Assembly: GCA_963920525.1 (NCBI GenBank)
Contig: OY986438.1
Span: forward strand, 129,406,920 to 129,470,919
Direction: 5' to 3'
Source: Dichetophora obliterata
Taxonomy: Eukaryota; Arthropoda; Insecta; Diptera; Sciomyzidae
Length of the DNA stretch: 64,000 bases
Each line of letters begins with the position of its first letter. Positions within the stretch are counted from its first letter, which is position 1. This document shows positions 43,432 through 56,072 of the stretch, in pieces. The notes under the pieces are model-generated. The model worked only from the letters and a program-made list of their open reading frames with translations, did not search any database and had not been told where the DNA came from. Position numbers and translations under genes: made by a program.

Positions 43432-44314
43432 GCAAATATACTTACTTTTTAATAACATGAGTTGATAGCATTACTCATACTCAAACCCATACTCATATTC
43501 ATACCAATACTCATACTCAGACCCATGCTCATACTCATACTCAGACCCATACTCATACTCATACCTGAGTGCTCATGGGTACAGACACCATTGGCACTGG
43601 CTGCAGAGCAGCAAAGCGTAACACAAGATACCGCAACCCAATTAATGCTTTTTTCCAAGGTATAAGTATGAGTATGAGTATGAGAATGGGTATGAGTATG
43701 AGTATAAATATGAGTATGAATGTGAATATGAGTATGAATATGAGTATGAGCATGAGTGTGAGTATGAGTATGAGTATGAGTATGAGTATGAGTATGAGAA
43801 TGAGTATGAGTATGAGTATGAGTATGAGTATGAGTATGAGTATGAGTATGAGTATGAGTATTAGTATGAGTATGAGTATGAGTATGAGTATGAGTATGAG
43901 TATGAGTATGAGTATGAGTATGAGTATGAGTATGAGTATGAGTATGAGTATGAGTATGAGTATGAGTATGAGTATGAGTATGAGTATGAGTATGAGTATG
44001 AGTATGAGTATGAGTATGAGTATGAGTATGAGTATGAGTATGAGTATGAGTATGAGTATGAGTATGAGTATGAATATGAGTATGAGTATGAGTATTAGTA
44101 TGAATATGAATATGAATATGAGTGTGAGTAGGAATATGAGTATGAGTGTGAGTATGAGTATGAATATGAGTATGGGTATGGGTATGAGTATGAGTATAAC
44201 CATAGGCATGAGTATGAGTATGAGTATGAGTATGAGTATGAGTATGAGTATGAGTATGAGTATGAGTATGAGTAGTGCTATTAACTCTTGTTATTAAAAA
44301 AAAAGTATATTTGC
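43432..44314. mobile_element. Foldback-like element with (GAGTAT)n arms
   Basis: Outer inverted ends: gcaaatatacttactttttaataa...tagcattactcatactc on the left and gagtatgagtagtgcta...ttattaaaaa...gtatatttgc on the right, about 48 bp. Inside these the left arm is a short CTCATA array (43471-43563) and the right arm a long GAGTAT array (43663-44275), in inverted orientation. Between them is about 95 bp of unique sequence (tgagtgctcatgggtacaga... aatgcttttttccaagg). Long inverted repeats built from tandem short repeats are the known structure of Drosophila Foldback elements; membership is inference. The 242- and 216-codon MSMSMS/LILILI frames are repeat translations, not genes. Confidence 0.8.
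43663..44275. repeat. (GAGTAT)n hexanucleotide microsatellite
   Basis: About 100 units, perfect over long stretches (about 43866-44070), with variants AATATG, GTGAG and GGGTAT towards both edges. Confidence 0.97.
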
Positions 44315-46900
44315 AATTAGTGTCTTGGAAAAATTCATCAATTGTTCTAACGAGTTAACGAAAATTCATTGATGTTTCTCATAATATTATATCAGCCGGG
44401 GCTGATAAAATGATTTAAGATTTTGTAATTGAGAATATCGATTGGCTGTATGTAGGTGCAAAAAAAGTTCTCCACAGATTTAGAAAATATTTTAAAAATT
44501 CTTTGTGTTGACAAACTAAAAAATATTTTAGTGTATGCAAAAATTTCTGCATACTACTTTCTCACATTCAAGAAATATATGAACATTTTTTTTGCGTTAT
44601 TACTTGAAAGCTGGGTAGAGGTCTTTAAATAAAATTTAATTAATTATCATAATACTTATCATAATAATCATAAAACGAAAAGTGCTAAGAATTTCAGTCA
44701 ATTTTGGATTTAGCAATTAGGTTTTTTTTAAAAAAAAAAATATTTTCATAAAGTTTTTATATTTTTATATTTTTTCAAAATCGAAAATCCGGTCAGAATA
44801 TATGAAGTTTAAAGACACAATTTTTATATAGAGAAATTTTTTCATCAACAAAATTCTATGACCAGAAAATACATTTTGGTGGAACAGTAGAGCTTTGTTC
44901 CACTGAGCACCTGTCATTGCTTCAATTTAGTTATTTCTTTTTTCAACTGACAACCAAACCATTTTATGAACCATTTTATTTAAATGCACGAAAAATCTTC
45001 TTTTTCTCTTCCTGTGTCTTTTCCGGAAAATCCTTTTTTCCACCTTTACAGCGTTGTTCGAAACTTTGTTACAATGTGAACTGTATGCATCCCAAGGCTT
45101 CAAAATCAACTTGCTTACAATGGATTACATGATTTTTCTTGTCTCAGCATAAAACCAGTGATATGTAGACCTAAAATTCACACACATGAACACACACACT
45201 CCGACACAGACTCGAAAACATGACTTGCTTAAAAGCAGAAAAATCACTCACATCCATTTAGATTAGTGTTGTCAAGTATTCAACAAAATATAAAAATCGG
45301 TTTCTCCAATAAACCGAAAAAGAAAATATTTCATAGTTGGTTTTTCATATACATATTTGAAGTAAATAGAAAAAAACAGTGTAAAATCAGAGAAGAGAAT
45401 AAGATTGTAAATAAAAAAAGTGTTTAATTACCATCGATTATATTACAACTAGAAATAAACAAATAATGTATGCATTATTTCTAAAATGTAATAATATTAT
45501 TATATTCATGACTGCATTTATTTAAAAAAAAAATTAAAAACTTCTTCACTTTCATAATGAAAGTTAATTTGTATTTATTTATTAAGAACAACGTACATAG
45601 TTAATTTAATAATAATAAACACTAAAAAAAAATAAATGAAAAATATTCGGAATTGTTAAATAGCCTAACTAAAAATAATCGGCTTATCATTAAACCCGAA
45701 ATTGTTGATTAAAAAAAAAAACCAATCCAGAAAAACCGAAAAAATGAATAACAAACCGCTTTCTAGCATTAACCGAAACCGGGTTTACAACTTTTATTTA
45801 AATATACCGACATCATCCTGGCTTTTAGGTTCATATATTTTTGTGTATCAGCCACATCGAATTAGGCCAAGTGAGCTTTCAGCAAAGCCAAAAGATTTTG
45901 ATTTTTGCTGGCTTATCACTTGTGGGTAGACAACAGACATTTTTAGTCTGTTAACTTTCGAAAAAAGGCTTGCTAAAATGCAAAAATGTCTTCTGCATTT
46001 AAAATGCTGATGGTTGATTTTATAATAAATATTGCTGGCATGATTGCCTTGGAAGGCAATAAGCTTCATCAGAATTGGGGAGAAAAATGCAAAAAAAAAA
46101 TGAACATCAAAGCTTTCAATGGGAGAAAAATCGTGAAATATTTTGTGTGCATTTGCAGTATCTTTGTTAGACTTTAACGGAACTCTTTGAAGTTAACTTC
46201 AATTTTGAGCTCTAGAGATAACAACGCAATTGTAATTTATTATAATTAAAATTAAAATGAATTTTTATAAAAAATACAAAACACACAAAAAACAACAAAA
46301 TAAATTTATTTAGAAAACAAAATAAAAACTATAAAAAAATAAAAATTTAAAATTTTAAATAATTAAACACAAACACAAAAAAAAAAATAAATAAAAGTTT
46401 AAAAATTACAGATAGTAAAAAATAATTAAAAAATTTATAAAATTAAAAAAAATAAAATTTTATTGTTTTTATAAAAAAAAATTAATTATTATTATAATTT
46501 ATGAAATAGTATTTAAAGAAAATATCAAAAATATAAAATATGGGCATTTTCAAACTGGCGTTACGTACGATTTGTACGAAAAATTTCTATGAAATGAATG
46601 AAAAAGTCTAATTTTTAAAAAGTTTGCTATATTTGTACAGTAATTAAGTAGCACTTTATTAAGTAAAAACACGACAATATTCGACCCAAAAGATTTAAAG
46701 GTATAAGCAAAAATATGTGCTAACGTTACGTTAAAACAAAACAAGTGCTTTTTGACTTGGATTACCAAATTTGTATTACTCTCTGAATTGTGCAATACTG
46801 TTTGTAAACAAATTCTTTTAAAAGGGTTTGAAATAATATAAGTTTATTTTCCAAGTGATCAAATTCATAAATCTTTCCTGGTTAGGCTTTTTGACCTGTC
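44315..46900. other. Gene-free stretch
   Basis: AT-rich, with A-runs and AAATAAA tracts (46240-46520) and short CA tracts near 45178-45200. A small palindrome atcagccggggctgat lies at about 44390-44405. 44930-45130 is slightly more complex but unrecognised. Confidence 0.5.
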
Positions 46901-46924
46901 GTCACGTTACTTAAATTTCCAGTG

Positions 46925-48480
46925 TTGTTCAATTGGGTGATTAAGTAATTTGGTAGTTAAGTAATTATGTAATTCAGTGATAAAAAAATGTTAAACATTT
47001 TTCTTTCTTTTCCTCAAACATTTTTCCCATTATCTTGAGCCAAAGCCTTTCATTGCTACTAAAACAAAAAAAATAAAAAAACAAAAAAAATTACGAAACA
47101 TTTACTTAACATTAACTAAAAAAATAGCAAGGAATTATCTTCGCCTTCGACAGTCCTTTTGTGTACAACATCAAGTTCAAACAGCACTTTTTTTTTTAAT
47201 TTAAAAAGGTTTTACTATTATGGTAACGTCATTTTGTATTATTTTCAGTTTTTTTTTAAATTTCAATCATGGAGTAGATAGTTACAATTTGAAGTCATAA
47301 AATTAGTTTTGCGGAATTGAAAGATATTTTACAGGTATGGTAAATTCACTTTGTATTGGAGGTAGCCGTGGTTTTCATTCGATTTTTCCAAACTTCATAT
47401 TAAAAGTACATATTAAATTAATCATACATAGTTAAAGTTTGAAGTCATAAAATTAATTTTTGCGGAACTGAAAGAAATTTTACCGGTTTAGTAAACTCAC
47501 TTTGTATGGGAGATAGACGTGATTTTTATTCCACTTTTACAAATTTCATATAAGCAAAATTTGAAGTCACTAGATTTACTAATGTGAGATTTAAAGAGAT
47601 TTACCTTTGTGGCAACCTAACTTTGCATGGGAGGTAGCCGCGGTTTTCATTCGATTTTTCCAAATTTCATATTTAAAGTACATATTAAATGTACATATTA
47701 AATGATTATATTTTGCGGAATTGAAAGAGATCTTACAGTTTTGATAAACTAACTTTGTATGGGAGGAAGACGTGGTTTTTATTCGACTTTTACAAATTTA
47801 ATACTCAAAGTGCATCTTAAAGATTAAAGCTAATGTGCAGAGTTTGAAGTGATTAGATTAATTTTTGTGAAATTTAGAGAGACTTACCGTGTTGATGCAG
47901 TCACTTTGTATGGGAGGTAAACATGGTTTCCATCCGATTTTCACAAATATCATACTTAAAGTTGGTATTAATGGTTAAAGCTAATGAGAAAAATTTAAAG
48001 TAATTAGATACAATTTTGTGGAATTTAAACAGATTTTACCGTTTTGGTTAAGTCACTTTGTATGGGAGGTATGCTTGGTTTTCATCCGATTTGGCTCATT
48101 TTCGAACTTGAATAAAAAGCTCCATTTTTGAATAAAAAGTTTATATATTGAATTTTGTTACGATAGTTATAAAATTACGGCTGTTATCGTGATCACAGAC
48201 AAACGGACAGACGGACATGGCTAAATCGACTCAAAAGGTGATGCTGATCAAGAATATATACTTTTCCATGCCGGCCACGCCTCCTTATCGGCGTTACAAA
48301 CGGAAAAACAAAGTTAATATACCTTTGCTACGTTTTTTAAAGGTGGGGGTATAAACAACTACATTTTTGAAACAGTGCAGTCGATTTGATAATCATGGTA
48401 AATGAATTTATGTATATATTGCTTAAGTTAATAAAATGAAAACGTTTCTCTTAGATATTATCATTAAATAATAAAAAGTT
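46925..48480. repeat. Old interspersed repeat X, copy 2, interrupted
   Basis: 46925-47125 and 48355-48480 together match 13090-13400 (gtaattcagtgat; cgaaacatttact; then ctacattt... attgcttaagttaataaaat... gtttctct... cattaaataat). The 1.2-kb block between them is absent from copy 1, which marks it as a later insertion. Confidence 0.65.
47130..48352 (+). mobile_element. Tandem-repeat element with widespread fly tail sequence
   Basis: About 47285-48110 holds six degenerate units of roughly 125-150 bp, each with gaaattgaaagagatttta, then cactttgtatgggaggta and ggttttcatccgattt. It ends with cggacagacggacatggcta... gctgatcaagaatatatact... ccttatcggcgttacaaacg and ggtgggggtataaa. The last phrases are common in dipteran genomes. 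No terminal inverted repeats or coding sequence seen, and I cannot fix the class; internal minisatellites in non-autonomous fly elements are known. Confidence 0.65.
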
Positions 48481-50446
48481 TAAAATAAATCTTAATTTTT
48501 TGGTCACGGTATTTTTTAATAAAAATATCATAGCATATAAAAATAAAAAATATTGATATATTAAAAATATAAAAAATTCTTAAAACTTACTTGATCTAAA
48601 GCTCGCAATTTAATTCATGTAATTATTTAAGATATCATAAAATTAATTAACTAAATATAAAAAGTAAATAAAAACTCAATTAAAAAAATTGAGTGCTTAA
48701 AAATTTATTTTAGATTAACTTTATAACAAATATTTAATAAAAAAAAGGAATTATATATATAATATAAATATAAAAAAATGTTTTTTTTTAAAAACTGTTT
48801 TAAATTTTTTTTTAAACCAAATTTAGCAAAAATTCCAAAAATATAAAATTATACTAAAACTGCTTCTATTTTCTGTTACGTAACGCGGCCATTTTGTTTT
48901 CTGATATTTTTGAACCATTCTTTCGATCGCTTCCATATTTTCCACTTAAAATAGTGGTATTAGAGTGCTATCCAAAAACTAAAACTCGCTAAAGAAAGTT
49001 CTTAGCTTTTTCTTATTTTTAGCAACACGAAAGGCTTACGAAAGTTACGTGCGCCACTGTGAAAATGTCCATATTCATCTTCAAGTCCATTTGTGACACT
49101 TTTTACTTTATTTTATTCAGATTCTTTAACTGTCTTTAAATAAGATGCAGTCTGTTGTCATATATTAACGTTTGCTGTTCTTTGACACTTTTTGTTTAAT
49201 TTATTTTTTGCTTCCCCTACATGTTTCTGTTCAAAGATATTTGACATTATTTTTTTTTTGCAAGATTTTTCCTTAATTTTTTCCACTTTGCTTTGCTTTG
49301 TCATAACTTTGAGCAGCTCATTATTCCGAAACATTACCATAAATATTCGCTTTTCCATCGTTTGAGTCGCCTTCTAGCTATTCAAGCATTTTACTTTCTA
49401 CTCTGATCTCCATTCGTTTTCGTCGTCATCTTCAGCGTATTAAGATTTTCTTGTTTCATTATTCAAAATAAATTTGTTCGATAAGTCAAGAAAAGTATCG
49501 ACGACTATTTGTGTTGCATGTTAATGGGAAAAGTTTTTCTTTTTGCATTATCAATGCTCAATAGAATGGTGGTTTGTAACAACTGAAACCATCACCACCA
49601 CCACCTGCTCGTTGTAGCCAGAAGCTCTTGATCCCTTAAATAATTACTTTTGACAATTTTTGCTGTTATCTCCTATTTCAAGCACATACAATATTTTTTG
49701 TATTCCTCCTGTAGTTGCAGTAACTATCCGTTGAGAATAGACGAAGAATTTGCCTCTTCTTAGCTTTCTTTTTTTTTTCGTAATAAATTATAGAAATTTT
49801 AGCTGTCATTTTTGTTTAGCTGAAAGCTGTACTTTTACTTTTATAAGATTGAACTAATTACCAAAAACATTCGGCGTAAGATTTTCTAATTTATGTTTCG
49901 TCTTTGATTTGTTAATGCATTGATTGACATGACTTTTGACAGCATAACTTAGAAGGTAATCAATGTGTTAATGCTGGGATTTCTGTTCGTTTTCACTTAA
50001 AGTTTATGTAAATTTGAACCTTTTATAATGTTAGAATATATATTAGAACGGAGCTAAGTCTAGTTCTAGTTTCTCATAAAAAAGATACCAGTATAAAACA
50101 CTTAAAAGAAGAATTTGTTTCTTATAAGTTAGGTAATGTTTAAAACAAAATCATTATCATATAATTTTGCCCACAGGTGTACTATCTGAAAAAGTGAGAA
50201 AATATCTTTTTTACCGCTTTTAACCTGAATCACCCTGAGTAAATTGTTCTTAAAATTTTCAGTATGACCTGTTAAATCACTTTTTAAGTAATTGTGTTTG
50301 CGTTGCCATATGGCCACGACAGGATGGTTAAACAGTCATTACATAAGTTTGCTGCAATAGATCTCAAACTATTTCAATCCAATATCTAATGCTTTTAAAA
50401 CTAGTACTCTGGGGTTGCCCAAACTTAGAAGCTGATTCTATTCATA
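48481..50446. other. Gene-free stretch
   Basis: 48480-48830 is extremely AT-rich. ctgttacgtaacgcggccat (48870-48889) and gttacgtgcgccactg (49045) stand out as CpG-containing phrases. 49330-49800 is of moderate complexity. No gene recognised. Confidence 0.45.
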
Positions 50447-50448
50447 TA

Positions 50449-50843
50449 CGGTTAAAAATTTTGTACTACTTTGTAATCCAAACTTTGGTTCAAAGGAATT
50501 TTTAATCCAAAAAGTACTATTTTTTAATCCCTACTTTAGTTTAATTTAGCAGAGTCTCGAAACCTTGTTTCTGAAAGGAACTAACTTGCATTCCTAATGA
50601 TGCAATATAAGCGAAACCTTATTAACAACGGAGTAAGACAAGTGGATATGGTGTTGGACCAGCACATCGAAGGACGTGTATTCAAATCATGAAATGGTCA
50701 GAGTAACTTTCTATTTTAAGTTTATATTTATATTACTTTTTTAAACTTTTTCCGGATTAAAAAGTAATCTATTTTTTGTGTTGTCCTATGTGTATGTGCA
50801 ATCCAAAAAAGTTAAAAAATTTAGCCGAAAATTTTTAACCGTG
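50449..50843. mobile_element. TA-flanked element with CGGTTAAAAATTTT ends
   Basis: Left TA then CGGTTAAAAATTTTGTAC; right reverse complement CACGGTTAAAAATTTTCGG with TA outside (50447-50448, 50844-50845). Same terminal motif (CACGGTTARAAAT) as 37865-38492. The core at about 50640-50695 (ggagtaagacaagtggatat... cgtgtattcaaatc) has a degenerate B-box-like sequence. 395 bp, non-coding. Confidence 0.75.
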
Positions 50844-50845
50844 TA

Positions 50846-51819
50846 GTGACTTAAAGTTAAATATGAGTTTGCTAACTAGCTTCCTCGAAACAACAAATTC
50901 TTTTTTTTTATAATTATACCTTTATTCTTATTCTCCTTCTGATTTAATGATTCTTATACAACTAACGTTTATTTTTATCGTTTTCGTTGTCACTTACGTT
51001 ATCCCAATCTTTGTCGTTATTTTTCCCTGACCATTGTCCTTATTCAATCATTATCCATATTCTTATTGTTATCGTTAAACTTATCTATATTCTTTTTCTT
51101 CTTTTTATGGACCTAATACGAAATGGATCTTTAATTCTGGTGCATATACATCTAACTAATCTGAATCGATCTAACCTGTGGAATTTCAATTGTCGTATAT
51201 AGTGAATGTGACCACTGTGTCGGTTGCACCATAGGGGCTTGATATTTTCCTCATGAATCGCCACCTAGAACAATTTGTATATTTATTAATACTAGCATCG
51301 CCTGTGGTCGAAAATCGACCAACTGTCTGTAAAACAGAACAAAAATTAGCACTAACGTAGCGAAACGTAAGGCACTGTAGCGTAGATTTGAGAAAACATA
51401 ACATTAGAGATGCATAGCGTAGATGACAGTACTCGTTTGCCATTTTTGAAGCGGTGAAGTTTGTGTATTTGAATCCAAACATAAAACGTTTGCTATTATA
51501 GCATAAAAATTAACACTAACTTTGTCATTCCGAAGCTTCATTGGAAAAACTGCTTTGCAAAAATTTGTAAAACGGAGTTTATATCCCTCCCGAACTAAAA
51601 TCGAGAAGGGGTAAAACGTATGAGCTGGCTCTAATATTATTCCTACCACCATTTCTTTCAAACCCATTCACCTCTTTCAGTCAGCTTTTTGGAACCCATA
51701 CATGAAGAAAATTTGCCGAAAAGAGTTCATAGATGTTATTACAATTGAGGTAATCCTTTGAGGAGTATTTATAGCTTATAGATAGATATATTTATAGATA
51801 TTAAGGTAAGTTTTAATTA
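50846..51819. other. Gene-free stretch
   Basis: 50920-51110 is degenerate pyrimidine-rich TTATTC-type sequence. 51180-51700 is more complex, with aaaattagcactaac and aaaattaacactaac repeated about 160 bp apart (51345 and 51506). Short minus frames there are unrecognised. Confidence 0.45.
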
Positions 51820-54250
51820 TTTTCGTAGCTGTGTTACTTAATAAAAATATAAAAACAACATTGAAAAAAAAAAAATAATTTTCGTCAAAAAAATCCATGC
51901 CAATGCCCACGACTTTTAATCACAGAAACTTTTTATTGAGTTTTGTGTCAAAACAAAGTAATTTTTGCGGATAAATGATATGTCATATGAAAGAGTGAGA
52001 AATAAAAATTAAAAAAAAGAAGAAAAATAACACAAAAAATAGTTTTGATTTATTTCTTGATCAAACATTGAATATTTTAGAGGCATTTTAAAAAGATTTT
52101 TTTTTGCAATTTCATTCAAAGAAAATTTGAGGAAAATCGATTGGAAAATAGCGGGAAATATCCTTAAAAAAAATAATTTATTTTTCAAAGAAGAGACTTT
52201 GCCTCTAAAAAATGCGTTGTCCTAAGAAAATATTTAGTTTTCAATATATTGCAATAGTTTTGTCGCAACAAAAAAAGGGAATTTTTCAACAGAATATTTG
52301 TAAGAAATATTAAATTTTGTACCAACTTTTTTTTGCAACAACTTTTCATTATTATCAACGTTATATTGAGAACATCTATAGTTTTCCAGATATCACAAAA
52401 ATTTTGATGCCAAAATAAAGGAAATTTTTAAAAATGTACTATATATTATAAATTTCACCACCACAATATATATTCACACATGTTACATAAAAAAATGCTT
52501 ATTGTAGGGTATTCGTAAGAGATGGCGAAAACTGTTTGGACTATTTTGTGTACATCTTAGCAATGTCTAAAACTTCATCTTATATCACGTTCTTCCATCT
52601 CTTATAGCTTAGGATTTATTTCAGAAATGCTCTTTTTATGCTCAGATTTCAGGTCAAAGGTCACCAATCAAAATTCAATCATATTGTCCAAGACCCTTCA
52701 CCCAGATCTTCCATCCGATAACTTATTCACCATTTTTTCTCTTCCCATTCCTGAAATTCCTTATTTACATTAATATAAACTTTCAACGTTAATATTTTGA
52801 GTCAAAGGTCATAAATTCAAAGTCTTACATGATTCGGCACATCCATGGTGCAACACCTGTCGAATGATATACTTTTCGTTTTTTTTATTCTAAAATAAAT
52901 ATCAAAAAAGTGTACGACAACATTTGATGTTTGCGTATTAATATATAAGAAGAATTAGCTAAGGAAAATGATTAAAACAAAGATTTGTGTATATAACTTT
53001 GGAGTGGTTTGAAATCTTTGAAAACTTTTTTCACAGAAATTATTTTTTAAGCAACTTTGTAAAAACTATAAAAACAACATTTTGAAAAATTTAGTTTTTA
53101 TAAAAAAATTATTGGGGGTAGTTGCTCATGAGTTTCGATGATAGAAACTGTTTTTTGCGTTATGTGTCAAAATGTAGCAATTTTTGCTAATAAATGATAT
53201 GTCATATGAAAGAGTGTGAATAAAGAAAATTTTATAAGAAAATAAAAATTAAAACAAAAAAAAGTTTGGCCTATTTTTTGAGCAAAAACTCAATATTTTA
53301 GAGGTTTTTTGAAAACGATATAAAACATTTAATTGGTGAGATAACGGTAAATCTTTTTCTATTTCTCTCAAGCCAATTGATTGATCTTTCAGACAAAGAA
53401 AGTTTGTTGAAAATCGATTAAAAAATGGCTGAGATATTTGCTTGCAATGTCAAAACTTGAAATATCAATAGTTTTTTTTCTCATTCTGAGGAGATGGCCT
53501 TGCTTCAAGGAAATACGTTGTAGTGAGAAGATATAAATTTTTCGAGATATCGAAATAATTTTAATGTAATTTTAAGGGGATTATTTTAACATACTATCCG
53601 TGAAAAATATTACCAAGAAAGCTTTTTTATACCGTTATATTTCTCAACCAACGACTTTTCATACAAAAATACGTTGTACTGAGAACATCTATGGTTTTCA
53701 AGATATCGCTATATATATTTATGTCAAAATAACGGAAATTTTTCAGACTTTACTACTTGTAAGAAATTTCACCATCACAATATATAATCACTCTTGTTGT
53801 ATAAAAAAATGCTCATTGTAGGGTATCCGTAAGAGATGGCGCAAAATGTTGCAAGTGTTTTTTGCACACCGTATCAATGTCTAAAATTCCCTCTTACATT
53901 ATATTCTTCCATCTGTTGCAGCTTAGCTTTTATTTAATAGATGCTCTATTTACGCTCATTTTCGTCGAAGATCACCAATCTAAAATTTAATCATACTGTG
54001 CAGCCAGATCTTTCATTGGATACCTCATTCACCGTTCTACCTGTTACTAGCCCTGAGATTTCTTACTAAAAATAATACAAAGTTTCAACGTAAAAATGTC
54101 TAGTCAGAGGTCATACATTTAAAATCTGAAATGATTCTGCACATAAAGGGCGAATGATATAAGTTTCATTGCCCTTATTCTAAAATTAATATTGAAAAAG
54201 TGTACAACATTTGATGTTTGTCTATTAATATATAAGATGAGTGGACAATT
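51820..54250. repeat. Ancient tandem duplication, two units of about 1.2 kb
   Basis: Unit 1 (about 51820-52970) and unit 2 (about 53050-54250) share, in order: gataaatgatatgtcatatgaaagagtg / aataaatgatatgtcatatgaaagagtg; tattttagaggcatttt / tattttagaggttttt; gaacatctatagttttcca / gaacatctatggttttcaa; tgtagggtattcgtaagaga / tgtagggtatccgtaagaga; caatgtctaaaa; ggtcaccaatca / gatcaccaatct; gtcaaaggtcata / gtcagaggtcata; acatttgatgtttg; tattaatatataag. Indels are frequent. No open frames or transposon ends. Confidence 0.85.
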
Positions 54251-54654
54251 AGACCTTGTTTTATATTGATGCCTGCGTTAAAATTGTTCAATGCGTTAAG
54301 TGTGTTCAATAGTTGAACTCGTTTGTCGAAAAAATTCACGATTCAATCGGCTTTAGGAAGAAAAAACGTTACACATATGTGTAAAATGTATAATTATTAG
54401 AGTAGTGTATTATTGGGTATGAGACCATGTTTGTGTCAATTGTACCGATCTGAGCCGATATCATAATACTGTACTGTCTGATATTATCGATTTATTTTAT
54501 TTTTTTGTGTTGTCAGTAATGTTGTTTAAAATGTTGTGACTATTTTCAATTTGTTAAAACTGTTAAAAAATACTTTATTGCAATCAATATCTTATATCAT
54601 AATTATTAAAGATTAAATTGTTATAAAGCCAGTTAATGTTTTGCAACAAAAAAA

Positions 54655-55600
54655 AAATGAATCCTGATTGTTATCTTGATCCTTATATTTTGCCTATCCT
54701 TATCGTTATTCTTATTCATATTCGTTTGTTTCTTGTCCTTATTCTTATATATATCAATATCGAAACAAATGTCTTTTTTTTACCTTAAGCTTTGTCCTTT
54801 TCTTCGTCTTAATAGTAGTCCTTAACCTTATCCCTATCGCTATCCTTATCATATTGCTAATCCTTTCCCTATCAATATCTCTATCCCTTTTCTGATTTCC
54901 ATTACTATTTTTATTCCTATTACTATTCCAATTTCTATTCCTATTACTATTTGTTTTCCTATTCCCGTTCCTATTCCTATTCCTTTTCCTTTTCCTATGC
55001 CTATTTTTATTCTTATTCTTATTTCTATTCTATATTTTTTATATTCCTATTCCTAGTCATATTCCTATTCCAAATCCTCCTATTCCTGCTCCTAATCCAT
55101 ATCCTATTCCTATTCCTAATTAAAATTCCATTCCTATTCCTATTCATTTTCCCATTCCTATTAATTTTCCTATTCCTATTCTATGCTTATCATTATCTTT
55201 ATTTCTCTCCCTATCCTAATCCTTATTCCCATCTTTATTCTTTCTCAAATTCTTATCCTTTTATTATCCATATTTCTATCCTGATACTATCTTATTCTCA
55301 ATTTTATTCTTTATCTGCTTCTTCTACTATCAGCTTTGTCCTTCCTTATCCATGGCTTTATTTTTATCATTATGCTTGTACTCTTCCAAATTCTTATCCT
55401 CTTAATTTAATCCTTTTTGTTGTTCTTACCTATACCCTTATATTTATCCTTATTTCTTTTTCATTCCTAATTATTATTCATATCTTTGTCTTCTTCTTCA
55501 TCCTAGTCTTTTTCATATTCTTACCCTTGTCTAAGGCCTTGTTAAAACTAGTGCTAATCCTTATCCTTATATTTTTCTCCATTCTTGTTCACTAATCATA
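54655..55600. repeat. Degenerate (TATTCC)n pyrimidine-rich tract
   Basis: Long run of ttattcctattcc-type hexamers, mutated to ttatcctt and ctttatct towards the edges. The 214-codon frame at 54951-55595 (Phe/Ile/Leu/Tyr/Ser) is a translation of this tract. Confidence 0.92.
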
Positions 55601-55723
55601 AAACTGAGTTATAAATTATTGCAACGTCGTTATATTTTTGCATCGAATTCGGTTTCGTAATTAGTATTATTATTTTCCGCACAAGGCAAAAAAAGACAAC
55701 CTTTATTTTCGTAAAATATAATA

Positions 55724-56072
55724 GGGTACTTCACGATCTAGCTGCATTGTTGCATTTGCAAAAATAGCTGCTTTCAAAAAACTGTATATGCTTTTGCAAC
55801 TTTAACGCATTTGCTATAACAAAAGGATGTTTTTATTGTTATAATTTTAAGCGACAAAAAAGTTTAATTTATAATTAAACAAAGAAGTGGAAAGAAATAA
55901 AGGGGGTAAAAAAAATTTAAATGAAAAATGCTAACAAAAATGGACGGAGGAAGAAATTCGAAACAACAGTAAAACAGCTGTTGTAAAGCATTTGCAACAT
56001 CATAATTAAAGCTGTTCTCACAAAAATCTTCAAAAAAAAACTTGCGAAGAGGCAAAATACCGTGAACTACCC
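55724..56072. mobile_element. 349-bp MITE with GGGTACTTCACG ends
   Basis: gggtacttcacg (55724-55735) and cgtgaactaccc (56061-56072) are inverted with one mismatch. Interior gcatttgcaaaaatagctgc and acagctgttgtaaagcattt continue the symmetry loosely. TA precedes the left end; the right flank is AA, so the target duplication is not intact. Confidence 0.6.

Noticed and set aside
43569..44297. 242-codon plus frame and 216-codon minus frame of alternating Met-Ser or Leu-Ile
   Set aside because: Both are translations of the GAGTAT microsatellite; any frame of a 6-bp repeat without stops stays open.
47285..48110. CRISPR-like array
   Set aside because: Units are contiguous diverged repeats of 125-150 bp without spacers, and the genome is eukaryotic.
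54951..55595. 214-codon hydrophobic frame resembling a multi-pass membrane protein
   Set aside because: It coincides with a degenerate TATTCC tract, which encodes Phe/Ser/Tyr/Leu/Ile; no independent coding signal.
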